Counted from the stretch's first letter, positions 19,585 to 27,890 are shown. The stretch: 40,000 nt of DNA from Caldalkalibacillus mannanilyticus JCM 10596 (GCF_000615945.1 NZ_BAMO01000043.1:1-40000); one strand, 5' to 3'. The notes: a model not told the origin generated them from the letters alone. A program made the numbers and translations.

Positions 19585-19613
19585 TTGCTTCAAATAATAC
19601 TTTAAGATACAAT
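19585..19613 (+). promoter_or_regulatory. Promoter of the small RNA gene
   Basis: -35 TTGCTT (19585-19590), 17-base spacer, -10 TACAAT (19608-19613). It predicts a transcript starting near 19620, immediately before the structured RNA. It faces away from mgtE. Confidence 0.65.
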
Positions 19614-19620
19614 CTAATTG

Positions 19621-19830
19621 AACAGAAAACAAGGTGCTCCTGCATTGTACGTGAGCCTTCTTATGTTTCGAACCTTACTATTTTGAAGGGATCTTAATAT
19701 TCTTTCCCCAACATCATGCCTCTGTATCATAGTGGACGATGGAAGGTTAAGTGAAAGAGCCCACCTGCGAGAGCGGGTTTCAGAAACATAAAGGAATTAC
19801 GGCATTCGCGGGAAATGCCTTACTTACATA
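19621..19830 (+). ncRNA. ssrS: Structured small RNA, probably 6S RNA
   Basis: About 205 bases in a 500-base space with no open frame. It can fold as a rod: ends AAGGT/GCCTT (19631-19635 with 19817-19821) and CCTGC/GCGGG (19639-19643 with 19808-19812); then an open middle of about 16 bases per side; then TTATGTTTC/GAAACATAA (19661-19669 with 19783-19791); then an upper arm with AACCTT/AAGGTT, CATC/GATG and a hairpin ACCTGC-GAGA-GCGGGT. A rod with a large central bubble and a length near 200 is the pattern of 6S RNA, which binds the sigma-A RNA polymerase as a promoter mimic in stationary phase. The 3' side can also form its own hairpin GGCATT/AATGCC, a feature compatible with 6S release. It has its own promoter and terminator. 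SRP, tmRNA and RNase P signatures are absent. The identity as 6S rests on fold and size, not on a database search. Confidence 0.6.
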
Positions 19831-19848
19831 CTATACCCTAGAATCGCC

Positions 19849-19882
19849 ACTTATTGTACATCTACATAAGTGTTTTTTTTTT
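19849..19882 (+). terminator. Terminator of the small RNA gene
   Basis: Perfect 7-bp stem CACTTAT/ATAAGTG (19849-19855 and 19866-19872) followed by a run of about ten T. It implies a precursor longer than the folded RNA and 3' trimming. Confidence 0.8.
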
Positions 19883-19907
19883 GAAACCTGAATGATCTAC
19901 TAACGTA
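19882..19907 (+). promoter_or_regulatory. Sigma-W type ECF promoter upstream of the NfeD gene
   Basis: TGAAAC (19882-19887), 16 bases, CGTA (19904-19907): an exact match to the Bacillus sigma-W consensus. NfeD-type genes (yuaF, yqeZ) belong to the sigma-W envelope-stress regulon in B. subtilis, which supports the call. The leader of about 110 bases also holds an inverted repeat CCATCAG/CTGATGG (19941-19947 and 19964-19970). Confidence 0.8.
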
Positions 19908-20023
19908 TGAATAAGTATGGAAATGTTAATCCCGTTCTAACCATCAGGGAATAAAAATCACATCTGATGGAAGTCTACATTATGGGAAAGTATAAGTAAG
20001 ATCAAAGAGGGAGATGATCAATA

Positions 20024-20674
20024 ATGGATGCACTACAACAAATTATTTTTCTTCCAATCGGTGGCTTCTTGGTTATTTTTATTGGTACTTTGTTATTGTT
20101 TGGAGAGGTATTGGTGAAGGGGCGCTTTTTATTTGCGATCACTGGTCTACTAACCATCAGTGCTTATTTCACGGCTCATGTACAAGAGGGGCTAGCTTTT
20201 TGGATTGTTGGAATTTATTTAGTAGGTATATTATTAGTTGTATTAGATGGAAAGGTAATTGGTGACGGGACATTAGCGGGAATAGGGATTATATTAATGT
20301 TAATTGCCCTTGCTCTGCCTTCGCCGACCCTTTTGTACGGTTTACTGGTGATTACAGCCTTCGTCTTAGGAACGATTAGTTCTTCGCTTTTTCTCAAGCT
20401 TTTTCCTCGGCGTGATTTATGGTCTAAATTAGCTCTTCACGATGCCCTTACTAGTGAAGAGGGCTATAACTCTATGAACCAGGAGTATGCTGGATTAGTT
20501 GGTAAACAAGGAATTGCTGATACCGATTTTCGCCCTTCAGGAAGTATTCTTGTTGATGGAAAAATGTATAGTGCTATTTCGGAAGGTAAGTGGATTAAGA
20601 AAGGGACAAGAATTGTTGTTCAAAATGTAGATGGGACGAGAATTTTAATAAAGCCATTAGAAGGTACGGAATAA
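20024..20674 (+). CDS. NfeD-family membrane protein
   Basis: A 216-residue protein with four or five membrane helices (about 8-125) and a C-terminal soluble OB-fold domain (about 155-213, LVGKQGIADTDFRPSGSILV, KGTRIVVQNVDG). It is the short NfeD type, without the N-terminal Clp-like protease domain. NfeD proteins act with flotillin/SPFH proteins in membrane organisation and stress tolerance, but no flotillin gene follows; sodA comes next. Start set by AGAGGGAGATGATCAATA. Probably induced by envelope stress through the sigma-W promoter. Confidence 0.88.
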   Translation: MDALQQIIFLPIGGFLVIFIGTLLLFGEVLVKGRFLFAITGLLTISAYFTAHVQEGLAFWIVGIYLVGILLVVLDGKVIGDGTLAGIGIILMLIALALPSPTLLYGLLVITAFVLGTISSSLFLKLFPRRDLWSKLALHDALTSEEGYNSMNQEYAGLVGKQGIADTDFRPSGSILVDGKMYSAISEGKWIKKGTRIVVQNVDGTRILIKPLEGTE

Positions 20675-20735
20675 CTGTTGTTTTAAATGAAGAATGAGAA
20701 AATTTAGTTTTCCTTGTCAAGACTAAGCATAGAAG

Positions 20736-20763
20736 TTGTAAAATAGTTCATCTTCGCTATAAT
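20736..20763 (+). promoter_or_regulatory. Sigma-A promoter of sodA
   Basis: -35 TTGTAA (20736-20741), 16-base spacer, -10 TATAAT (20758-20763), 46 bases before the start codon. It suggests sodA is transcribed separately from the NfeD gene. Confidence 0.6.
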
Positions 20764-20809
20764 AATAAATGAAGTAAGATATAGAATACATACCAAGGAG
20801 GAGTTAATC

Positions 20810-21421
20810 ATGGCAAAACATGAATTACCAGCATTACCTTATGCACATAATGCTCTTGAGCCTCATATCGATGCGCAAACAATGGAAATTCACCATGGAA
20901 GACATCACGCTACGTATATTAATAATCTGAATGCTGCTTTAGAAGGGCATGAAGATCTTCAGAAAAAGAGTATAGAGGCCCTTATTGCGGATATGAACGC
21001 TGTTCCAGAAAGTATTCGTGGAGCTGTTCGTAATAATGGTGGTGGACATGCCAACCACACATTATTCTGGGAAGTTATGTCTCCGAATGGTGGTGGAGCG
21101 CCTAAGGGTTCTATCGCTGATGCGATCACTTCTACTTTCGAAAGCTTTGAAAATTTCAAAGAAGAATTTACTAAAGCAGGATTGACTCGTTTTGGAAGTG
21201 GTTGGGCTTGGTTAGTCGTTCATAATGGAAAGCTTGAAGTAACAAGCACACCAAATCAAGATAGCCCACTGATGGAGGGCAAAACTCCTATTTTAGGTGT
21301 TGATGTTTGGGAGCATGCCTATTATTTAAATTACCAAAATAAACGTCCTGACTATATTAACGCATTTTTTAATGTTGTTAATTGGGATGAAGTGAATAAG
21401 CGTTTTGAAGCAGCTAAATAA
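20810..21421 (+). CDS. sodA: Superoxide dismutase, Mn/Fe family
   Basis: A 203-residue cytoplasmic enzyme converting superoxide to hydrogen peroxide and oxygen. The four metal ligands are visible: H28 in [10 protein letters not shown]83 in [11 protein letters not shown]165 and H169 in DVWEHAYY. The length and the GGHANH segment are typical of the Mn-type SodA of Bacillus; metal choice cannot be proved from sequence. Ribosome site AAGGAGG. In B. subtilis sodA is followed by yqgE and pbpA, the order seen here with insertions. Confidence 0.96.
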   Translation: MAKHELPALPYAHNALEPHIDAQTMEIHHGRHHATYINNLNAALEGHEDLQKKSIEALIADMNAVPESIRGAVRNNGGGHANHTLFWEVMSPNGGGAPKGSIADAITSTFESFENFKEEFTKAGLTRFGSGWAWLVVHNGKLEVTSTPNQDSPLMEGKTPILGVDVWEHAYYLNYQNKRPDYINAFFNVVNWDEVNKRFEAAK

Positions 21422-21446
21422 TTGTAGATTGTACGTTTAAAATAGA

Positions 21447-21493
21447 AATAGCCCTACATGATTCTTAATGAATCGTGTAGGGCTATTTTTTTG
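21447..21493 (+). terminator. Rho-independent terminator after sodA
   Basis: An 18-bp stem (21447-21464 and 21470-21487, core AATAGCCCTACA/TGTAGGGCTATT) with loop TTAAT and one wobble pair, followed by a T run. Confidence 0.93.
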
Positions 21494-21703
21494 ACTGAAT
21501 AAGAAAGTATAAATTTTTGTGAAATCGTTAACAAAAATTGAACAAGGATTTATTTGTCTGGAAAGGATATGCATAAATGTATCCGGAAAAAGCCAAAATA
21601 ATTTTTGACTCTGGCAGGGGAAGGAGACTGAACATGGGCAAAGTAGGACAGTTTCGTAAATGGGCAAGACAAAAGTAAGTAAAGTAATTTAAATTACTTC
21701 TTA

Positions 21704-22849
21704 TTGATAGGTGGACTTTATTCATTAAGTGTGGCTTTATCTAATACATTCGTCAACATCTATTTGTGGAAGCAGCAGAGCGATTATATGACCATTGCGA
21801 TTTATAATCTTTCGATTGTTATTGCTCAGCCCATTGTTTTTATCATTGCAGGGAGATGGGCGAAACAAGTTGATCGAATCATTGTCCTTAGACTTGGAGT
21901 ATTTTCTCTATCTATTTTTTATCTGGTTGTTTTATTGTTAGGCAAGTTAGCTGTCCAATATGTGATTATTTTAGGAGTTCTCTTGGGAATAGGTTTTGGT
22001 TTTTATTGGTTAGCCTTTAATGTCCTGACCTTTGAAATTACAGAGCCAGAAACAAGAGATCTATTTAACGGTTTTTTTGGGTTATTGGGATCATTTGCAG
22101 GAATGATTGGTCCATTTTTAGCGGGTTGGTTAATCACCAAGCTAGAAGGCATGAAAGGATATACCTTGATTTTTGGTATTTCATTAGGGTTATTTGTTGT
22201 CGCCATTATTCTTAGCTTCTTCTTAAAAAGAAGGTCTGCTGAGGGAAAATTTAAATTAATGAATGTTTTACGCTGGAGTGAAATCACAAGAAATTGGAAG
22301 AGGATATTACTGGCCAATTTTGCCCAAGGGCTTAGAGAAGGATCGTTTGCTTTTTTAATTTTTATTTGGATCTATATTGCGGCAGGAACCGAATTAGCAC
22401 TAGGAACATTTAGCTTGGTGACTTCTGCTATCTCGTTTGTTGTCTATTATCTGGCAGGACGATTTATATCCCAAAAATATAGAATAAAATCAATCTTAGC
22501 TGGTGCTCTTCTATTAAGCTTATCTGTATGGATTATTGCTTTTCATTTAACTTTTACCAAATTAATGATTTATGGAGTGGTCATTTCTATTGCTTTTCCT
22601 ATATTAATGGTTCCTTTTATATCAATGACCTATGATATTATCGGGAAAGCCAAGCATGCAGCAGAATGGCGCATTGAATATGTGGTGGGGCGAGAGCTGT
22701 TCCTGAATGCAGGGAGGATCATTAGTATTCTTTTGTTTATGGCACTCATCACCTTTTTTGAAGAAAAGAAGAGTCTGCCTTACTTTATTATTGCTTTAGG
22801 AAATGCTCAGTTACTGCTCTATTTTATCATTAGAAAGATTAAGCTTTAG
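21704..22849 (+). CDS. YqgE-like MFS transporter, N-terminus disrupted
   Basis: A 381-residue reading frame for a major facilitator protein with about eleven membrane helices. The opening GGLYSLSVALSNTFVNIYLW matches the first helix of YqgE-type proteins of the sodA-yqgE-pbpA neighbourhood. The only available start in frame is TTG 21704, which has no ribosome site. A good site (AAGGAGACTGAAC) and ATG lie at 21634 but in another frame, giving MGKVGQFRKWARQK and then TAA at 21676-21678. That peptide looks like the missing N-terminus. In the transporter frame a TAA at 21680-21682 also blocks reading, so a single-base error cannot repair it. Either the gene is decaying, or the short frame is a leader peptide and the transporter is made by reinitiation. 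Substrate unknown. Confidence 0.7.
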   Translation: MIGGLYSLSVALSNTFVNIYLWKQQSDYMTIAIYNLSIVIAQPIVFIIAGRWAKQVDRIIVLRLGVFSLSIFYLVVLLLGKLAVQYVIILGVLLGIGFGFYWLAFNVLTFEITEPETRDLFNGFFGLLGSFAGMIGPFLAGWLITKLEGMKGYTLIFGISLGLFVVAIILSFFLKRRSAEGKFKLMNVLRWSEITRNWKRILLANFAQGLREGSFAFLIFIWIYIAAGTELALGTFSLVTSAISFVVYYLAGRFISQKYRIKSILAGALLLSLSVWIIAFHLTFTKLMIYGVVISIAFPILMVPFISMTYDIIGKAKHAAEWRIEYVVGRELFLNAGRIISILLFMALITFFEEKKSLPYFIIALGNAQLLLYFIIRKIKL

Positions 22850-22943
22850 TCTTTTGAATGGAGTCTTTTATACTATAGTTCTGATCATATTGCTTGTCTC
22901 AACAACCTCTCTTCGCTAAAATGGAAAAAGAGGAGGGGAACCG

Positions 22944-23600
22944 ATGAAAAAGCAATTTGCTGTAATAGGATTGGGACGTTTTGGTGGGAGTATCTGTAAA
23001 ACCCTAATTGAATTGGGCCATGAAGTCCTTGCAATAGATACGAGTGAACATAAAGTAAGTCAATTTGCGAATATTGTGACTCAAGCGGTTCAACTAGACT
23101 CTACGGATGAAATTGCTTTAAGAGAGATAGGAATTCGTAACTTTGATCATGTTATTGTAGCCATTGGTGACAATATTCAAGCAAGTATTCTGACCACCTT
23201 AATTTTAAAAGAGTTTGAACTTCCTTTTATTACTGTGAAAGCACAGAATGATTATCATGAAAAGGTCTTATCTAAAATAGGTGCAACCAAAGTTATTCAT
23301 CCTGAACGAGATATGGGAGTTCGAATCGCCCATAACTTAATATCAGAGAATGTATTAGACTTTATTGAGTTGTCTCCTGACTATAGCCTAGTTGAAATTA
23401 AAGCAAGTGAAAAGATGGTTGGGAAATCACTGCTTCAACTTAACATCCGAGCTAAATATGGCTGCAACATTATGGCGATAAAGACAGGAGAAGAGCTAAA
23501 TATTTCACCTAGAGCAGAGGATGTTATCGAGCCAAATGATATTCTCGTGGTTATAGGTGCGAATAAAGATATATCAAAATTTGAAGAGAATGAAGGGTAA
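22944..23600 (+). CDS. ktrC: Potassium uptake regulatory subunit KtrA/KtrC (RCK protein)
   Basis: A 218-residue cytosolic gating subunit of a Ktr potassium channel. It has an RCK-N nucleotide-binding fold with GLGRFGGS (residues 9-16, GxGxxG) and D37 after the second strand, followed by an RCK-C domain (about 135-215). It would bind ATP/ADP and perhaps c-di-AMP and open a KtrB/KtrD membrane partner, which is not in this window. FDHVIVAIG, KAQNDYHEKVLSKIGA and HPERDM fit KtrC better than KtrA. AGAGGAGGGGAACCG precedes the ATG. After the stop a CAAGGGGAG/CTCCCTTG hairpin (23610-23640) lacks a T run and is at best a weak terminator. Confidence 0.85.
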   Translation: MKKQFAVIGLGRFGGSICKTLIELGHEVLAIDTSEHKVSQFANIVTQAVQLDSTDEIALREIGIRNFDHVIVAIGDNIQASILTTLILKEFELPFITVKAQNDYHEKVLSKIGATKVIHPERDMGVRIAHNLISENVLDFIELSPDYSLVEIKASEKMVGKSLLQLNIRAKYGCNIMAIKTGEELNISPRAEDVIEPNDILVVIGANKDISKFEENEG

Positions 23601-23661
23601 AAAGTGAAGCAAGGGGAGTCAATGAATAGTTGCTCCCTTGATCATTGAATATAAAATGATG

Positions 23662-24762
23662 TTAGGAAAGTGAATGGATCAGTTCATCTACGACTCCATT
23701 TGCAGCAAAAAAAGGCTGAACATGAAACTGTGATGTGACCGCCTCTGGATGTAAAGAAAATTTATTTAGCACATGTTTAAGTTCAGTTGGATTCTGGATC
23801 AATACTCCTGCTCTTTCTTCCATCATAAAATGAAGATTTCTTTCCTCTTGTCCAGGAATAGGATTCACTACTAGCATGGGAAGACGTTTAATGATTGATT
23901 CCGCACATGTAACTCCACCAGGCTTCGTAAGGATTAAATCGGCTGCATCCATTAGTTCATGGATATGATCCACATATTCATAGAGCTGAACATTCACTTT
24001 ATTTTTAGATATTTGTGTCTGTATGGATTGAAATAAGCTTTTGTTTTTTCCTGCCACAATCATGAATTGAATCTCTTTATGGTAGGGCAGAAGAGTATGT
24101 AGAAATTCATTAGAAATTCCCATTCCCAAGCTCCCGCCCATACATAAAATGGTTGGTTTATCAGCTAAACCTAGTTTGTGTCTCATTGTTTGTTTATTAT
24201 TCTTGCTCCAAAAGTGAGGATGAAGAGGAATCCCCATCGGAAAAATCTGACTATGCTCGATCCCTCTTAATACAAGCTCATTTGTAAGCTTAGGTGAGGG
24301 AATAAAGTATCTATCTACTTGATCAGAGACCCAAGAACCGTGTATCGCAAAATCTGTAACAATGGTGTATAAAGGGATGTTGAGTCCCATACGTTTTAAT
24401 CTTGAAATCACGGTGCTGGGAAATGGATGAGTACAGATAATCAATGAAGGCTGATAGGTATGGATGAAATGCATGATGCGTGTGTAGAGAACCCGATGTA
24501 AAAGAAACTCAATTTTAGGCATCACTGGTTTATCTAAGCTTTGTTGATACATGAGTCCCCAGAGGCGTGGAGAGTATTGGAGTGTTTTCAGATAGACTTG
24601 AGATAAGGCTCGACTGAGATGAGGTCTTAACCAATAACTTAACTCGATGACATCGACCTGCCAATCTGGTTTTGTCAGTTTAATTCCTTCTTTTACTGCC
24701 TCCGCTACTTTCGTATGACCAGCTCCAAATGCTTCAGATAGGATGATGATTTTGGGATCCAT
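23662..24762 (-). CDS. Diacylglycerol glucosyltransferase-like GT28 enzyme (MGDG synthase/UgtP family)
   Basis: A 366-residue glycosyltransferase. The N-terminal MGDG-synthase domain begins SEAFGAGHTKVAEA, the GxGH acceptor-site motif. The C-terminal donor-site domain contains MGGSLGMG and LTKPGGVTCAES. Relatives move glucose or galactose from a UDP-sugar to diacylglycerol on the inner face of the membrane, making glycolipids and lipoteichoic acid anchors. The ATG at 24762 is chosen because AGGGGG lies nine bases upstream; an upstream extension has no ribosome site and overlaps the preceding gene. It starts two bases after the PAP2 stop codon, so the two are one operon. The sugar and product are not determined. 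Confidence 0.85.
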   Translation of the reverse strand: MDPKIIILSEAFGAGHTKVAEAVKEGIKLTKPDWQVDVIELSYWLRPHLSRALSQVYLKTLQYSPRLWGLMYQQSLDKPVMPKIEFLLHRVLYTRIMHFIHTYQPSLIICTHPFPSTVISRLKRMGLNIPLYTIVTDFAIHGSWVSDQVDRYFIPSPKLTNELVLRGIEHSQIFPMGIPLHPHFWSKNNKQTMRHKLGLADKPTILCMGGSLGMGISNEFLHTLLPYHKEIQFMIVAGKNKSLFQSIQTQISKNKVNVQLYEYVDHIHELMDAADLILTKPGGVTCAESIIKRLPMLVVNPIPGQEERNLHFMMEERAGVLIQNPTELKHVLNKFSLHPEAVTSQFHVQPFFAANGVVDELIHSLS

Positions 24763-24764
24763 TG

Positions 24765-25295
24765 TTACATTCCCCCTATGATTACAATCACTATTGAGGT
24801 GAAAGACCCTAAGAAAGCCCCCATTAAACAATCAGTGGGATAATGCAATCCTAAATACATCCGTGATAAGCCCACAAGACATGCGAGTGGGAGGAGAAAA
24901 AAAGCCAAGAAAGGAACATGAAGGACATATAGGACACAAATAGAGAAAATAGCCGTTGTATGTCCAGAAGGAAAAGAATAATCTGTTAACGGGTTAGGGA
25001 GGGTATGTGCCTCAGGAAAACGAATATATGGCCTTAATCTAGGAATGATCCTCTTTATGAATTGGACAAGCAGATGGCTTAAGATAAGGGAGAGCAAGGC
25101 TTGATAGGTCCATAAGCGATAAGGATCGGGGGTACTAAAGATCAATAGAAGTAGTAAGGCAAGGCAGAAGGATGCTCCACCTAGATGAGTAATTCGTGGC
25201 ATAACCAAATCTAAAAAGCTACATTTTAAATACTGATTGACATAGTGAAATAATTTACTATCATGGTCAGTGATCCAGCAAACGAATTTGGTCAT
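24765..25295 (-). CDS. PAP2-family membrane phosphatase
   Basis: A 176-residue protein with about five membrane helices and all three motifs of type-2 phosphatidic acid phosphatases: KRIIPRLRP, FPSGHT and SRMYLGLHYPTD. It dephosphorylates a membrane lipid such as phosphatidate, phosphatidylglycerophosphate or undecaprenyl diphosphate. The start at 25295 is fixed by AAAAGGAGG; an earlier ATG ten codons upstream lacks a site. Since the next gene is a diacylglycerol-type glycosyltransferase, a phosphatase that supplies diacylglycerol would fit, but this is inferred from the pairing. Confidence 0.88.
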   Translation of the reverse strand: MTKFVCWITDHDSKLFHYVNQYLKCSFLDLVMPRITHLGGASFCLALLLLLIFSTPDPYRLWTYQALLSLILSHLLVQFIKRIIPRLRPYIRFPEAHTLPNPLTDYSFPSGHTTAIFSICVLYVLHVPFLAFFLLPLACLVGLSRMYLGLHYPTDCLMGAFLGSFTSIVIVIIGGM

Positions 25296-25449
25296 AATGA
25301 ACCTCCTTTTATCTATATAATTCAATAATAAAGGCAGATTATGAAGCTATTGTGATGATTAAGTTAATTTTTTCTTCTTTTTAATCATAGAAGCTTAATA
25401 ATCTTTTAACATTGACACAGGCACACCGATAGGAAGCAAAAATCATTCG

Positions 25450-25458
25450 TGCTATAAT
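25450..25458 (+). promoter_or_regulatory. Extended -10 promoter upstream of the PBP2 gene
   Basis: TGCTATAAT, an extended -10, stands 58 bases before the start codon. A TTGACA at 25422-25427 is 25 bases away, too far to pair with it, and no better -35 is visible. Confidence 0.45.
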
Positions 25459-25515
25459 AGGGTAAGTACGAATAAGTAACAAAAAATATAAATGATTTAA
25501 ATCATAAAGGATGTT

Positions 25516-27333
25516 ATGGATATGCCAAATAAAAAGAAATTAAATCACCTTTCATTAAGACTGAGTGTCCTTTTCTTAATTACCTTTCTTCTTTTTTCTG
25601 CCTTAGTTTTTCGTTTGGGCTATGTACAAATTGTGAAAGGGGAAGAATACCTTAATAAAACAGAATCTAATTCTGTCAAAAAAGTTTCTGTTGTAGCACC
25701 TAGAGGATGGATTATGGACAGAAACGGCGAAATCATGGTTTACAATGAGGTTGGGTTCTCCCTTGTTTTTACTTTAAATGCTGCCTTGAATCAAAACCGG
25801 GAAGAGATTGCTGAAAAGCTAGCTCCTCTTATTGATATGGAGCAGGAGGAGATTTTTAAAAAGCTGAAAGAAGGAGTTGCTTTCAGACCTCAGAGAATTA
25901 AACAAGAACTGAACAAGGATGAGATGGCTCGTGTTGCTGAGCATCTTCATGAACTTCCAGGAGTAGATATTATAGAAGATCCAATTCGGGAGTACAAATA
26001 TGGCAGTGTATTTCGAAGCTTTCTAGGTACAGTCAAACCCATTTCGGCGGAGAATGTAGATTATTACTTATCTAAAGGATATCGAATGGATGAAATGGTT
26101 GGCACCAGTTATATTGAGCAGCAATATGAAGAAGAGCTAAGAGGCAGAGAAGGGGTTATTGAGGTCTATGTTGATAAAAAGCAAAAGCCCATTGGTGAAC
26201 CTGTGCATACAATGGGACAAAGAGGAAATGATTTAGTTCTTTCAATCGACCTAACACTCCAAAAAGCTATAGAGGATATTATTGAAGATACCATTAAGAG
26301 GTATGATATCGTTAATGAAGCTTATTTTGTAGCGATGGATCCTAATACGGGAGAAATCTTAGGAATGTCCAATAGTATAAAAACGGTGGGGACAGGGGGC
26401 TTTTCCTATGCAGCAGGTTCTACAGTGAAAATGGCTACAGTACTAATGGGCTTACATGAGGGGATTGTTACTCCCCAAACGAGAATCAATGATCGCCCAA
26501 TGCAAATCGGAAATTTAACCAAAAGATCTTGGAAGCCGCTGGGTTCTGTAAATGCCTATGAAGCTATTCAAAAATCTTCAAACATCTATATGTTTAATAT
26601 TGGGCTAAAGATGGCAAATTATAATAACGGCAGATATTATCGCAAGGAAGCCTTTGATGAAGCCTTTTACTATTTTTCACAGTTTGGTTTAGGTGTCAAA
26701 ACTGGAATTGACTTACCGAATGAATATGAAGGTTATAAAAGTAATGATACTCGTTTAGGATTATTAGCTGACTATATGATTGGACAATATCATAACTATA
26801 CTCCTTTGCAATTAGCACAATATGTATCCACTATTGCTAATGGAGGATATCGTCTTCAACCCTATTTGGTTAAAGAAATTCGACGTGGGGCACCTAGCTC
26901 TAATGAATTGGGTCAGGTGATTATGCAGCGTGAACCTACGATCCTAAATCGCATTGATATGAGTGAAGAACATATTCGTGTAGTACAAAAAGGGATGGAA
27001 ATGGTAACAGCATCAGGAGGAGGAACAGCAGCCGGTACATTTGGCAACTTTTCAGTCAAGGTAGCAGGGAAAACAGGAACGGCCCAAACGGTTAAGAATG
27101 GGAAACCAGGATTAAATAATACTGTTTTTGTCGGGTATGCACCAGCGGATAACCCTCAGATTGCCTTTGCTTGTATCGTTCCTGAATCGCAAAAATCTCA
27201 ATCTCAGGGTCAACCTGCTCACGCACAGATCATCACGAAGAAAATCCTAGAAGTCTTCTTTGGATTAAACAAGCAATATGAAGTGAACGTACCTGATGAT
27301 AGTCCTGATAATGAAGTTGATGATATAGAGTAA
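25516..27333 (+). CDS. pbpA: Penicillin-binding protein 2 (class B transpeptidase, PbpA/MrdA family)
   Basis: A 605-residue membrane-anchored peptidoglycan transpeptidase that works with a SEDS glycosyltransferase in side-wall growth. A short cytoplasmic tail and one membrane helix (about 13-37) lead to a dimerisation/pedestal domain (VVAPRGWIMDRNGEIM) and the transpeptidase domain with S302-TVK (acylated serine S302, K305), S354-S-N356 and K519-TG. AAAGGA precedes two in-frame ATG codons (25516, 25522); either may be used. The position before the pst genes matches B. subtilis pbpA-pstS order. Confidence 0.93.
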   Translation: MDMPNKKKLNHLSLRLSVLFLITFLLFSALVFRLGYVQIVKGEEYLNKTESNSVKKVSVVAPRGWIMDRNGEIMVYNEVGFSLVFTLNAALNQNREEIAEKLAPLIDMEQEEIFKKLKEGVAFRPQRIKQELNKDEMARVAEHLHELPGVDIIEDPIREYKYGSVFRSFLGTVKPISAENVDYYLSKGYRMDEMVGTSYIEQQYEEELRGREGVIEVYVDKKQKPIGEPVHTMGQRGNDLVLSIDLTLQKAIEDIIEDTIKRYDIVNEAYFVAMDPNTGEILGMSNSIKTVGTGGFSYAAGSTVKMATVLMGLHEGIVTPQTRINDRPMQIGNLTKRSWKPLGSVNAYEAIQKSSNIYMFNIGLKMANYNNGRYYRKEAFDEAFYYFSQFGLGVKTGIDLPNEYEGYKSNDTRLGLLADYMIGQYHNYTPLQLAQYVSTIANGGYRLQPYLVKEIRRGAPSSNELGQVIMQREPTILNRIDMSEEHIRVVQKGMEMVTASGGGTAAGTFGNFSVKVAGKTGTAQTVKNGKPGLNNTVFVGYAPADNPQIAFACIVPESQKSQSQGQPAHAQIITKKILEVFFGLNKQYEVNVPDDSPDNEVDDIE

Positions 27334-27350
27334 TGGAATGAGGTGATCAG

Positions 27351-27656
27351 GTGAAAAGCACTCAAAAAGAAGAGCTAAATGAACAAGTAACCCTGCTCGA
27401 AAAACAAGTGAAAAATCTTGAAACGATCATTGTGCAGTCAAACTTAAGGGATATTGCTTATCATTTTACTGATAAAAAAGAAGTGATTAAGGTAAATTTG
27501 TTAGCAGGCTTATCTCGTGGCTTAGGATTTACTCTTGGAACAGCCATTTTCTTAGCTCTGTTGTTCACTTTGCTTAATCATGTGATTACCTTACCTATTA
27601 TCGGCGAGCATATTGCTGAGTTATTAGATCTAATTGAACAATATCGTTCATTCTAA
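27351..27656 (+). CDS. Small membrane protein, DUF5665-like
   Basis: A 101-residue protein with an N-terminal coiled-coil-like helix (about 5-35), a short amphipathic part and one membrane segment (about 58-78, GLGFTLGTAIFLALLFTLL) ending IGEHIAELLDLIEQY. It resembles small Bacillales membrane proteins of the DUF5665 type, whose role is unknown. GTG start behind GAGGTGATCAG. It begins 17 bases after pbpA and is followed by a terminator, so it is co-transcribed with pbpA; a part in wall growth is a guess from that link. Confidence 0.7.
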   Translation: MKSTQKEELNEQVTLLEKQVKNLETIIVQSNLRDIAYHFTDKKEVIKVNLLAGLSRGLGFTLGTAIFLALLFTLLNHVITLPIIGEHIAELLDLIEQYRSF

Positions 27657-27698
27657 ACTAACTATCTAAACTAACTAATAGAACAAAAAGCATCACAG

Positions 27699-27732
27699 AA
27701 GATAGAGGTCTTAAGACTTCTATCTTTTTTTG
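27699..27732 (+). terminator. Rho-independent terminator of the pbpA operon
   Basis: Almost perfect palindrome from AAGATAGA (27699) to TCTATCTT (27726), with a continuing T run. It separates pbpA from the pst operon. Confidence 0.88.
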
Positions 27733-27788
27733 TTTGTGTTCATTCTTGACTCAAAAAATCAAACTCTGATGAAGAATTGCGGACTTTC

Positions 27789-27842
27789 TTTACAATTTCT
27801 TAATATTTCATTCATATAGGCTTAAAGTATAGCTTGTATGAT
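27789..27842 (+). promoter_or_regulatory. Pho box and promoter of the pst operon
   Basis: Four PhoP-type hexamers in 11-base steps: TTTACA (27789), TTAATA (27800), TTCATA (27811), TTAAAG (27822). Nine bases further is a -10 TATGAT (27837-27842). There is no good -35, as expected for a promoter activated by phosphorylated PhoP under phosphate starvation. The repeats lie at about -60 to -22 from the predicted start. Confidence 0.8.
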
Positions 27843-27890
27843 AAGGATGTAAAGAAAAAAATGTAGACATTTGAGGAGGAAAAGAGAAAT

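Noticed and set aside
19520-19640. Possible M-box magnesium riboswitch in the mgtE leader
   Set aside because: The minus-strand leader has none of the conserved M-box sequence and no terminator; the structured element nearby is on the plus strand and points away from mgtE.
25422-25458. TTGACA plus TATAAT as a standard promoter for pbpA
   Set aside because: The spacing is 25 bases, too long for a sigma-A promoter; only the extended -10 was kept.
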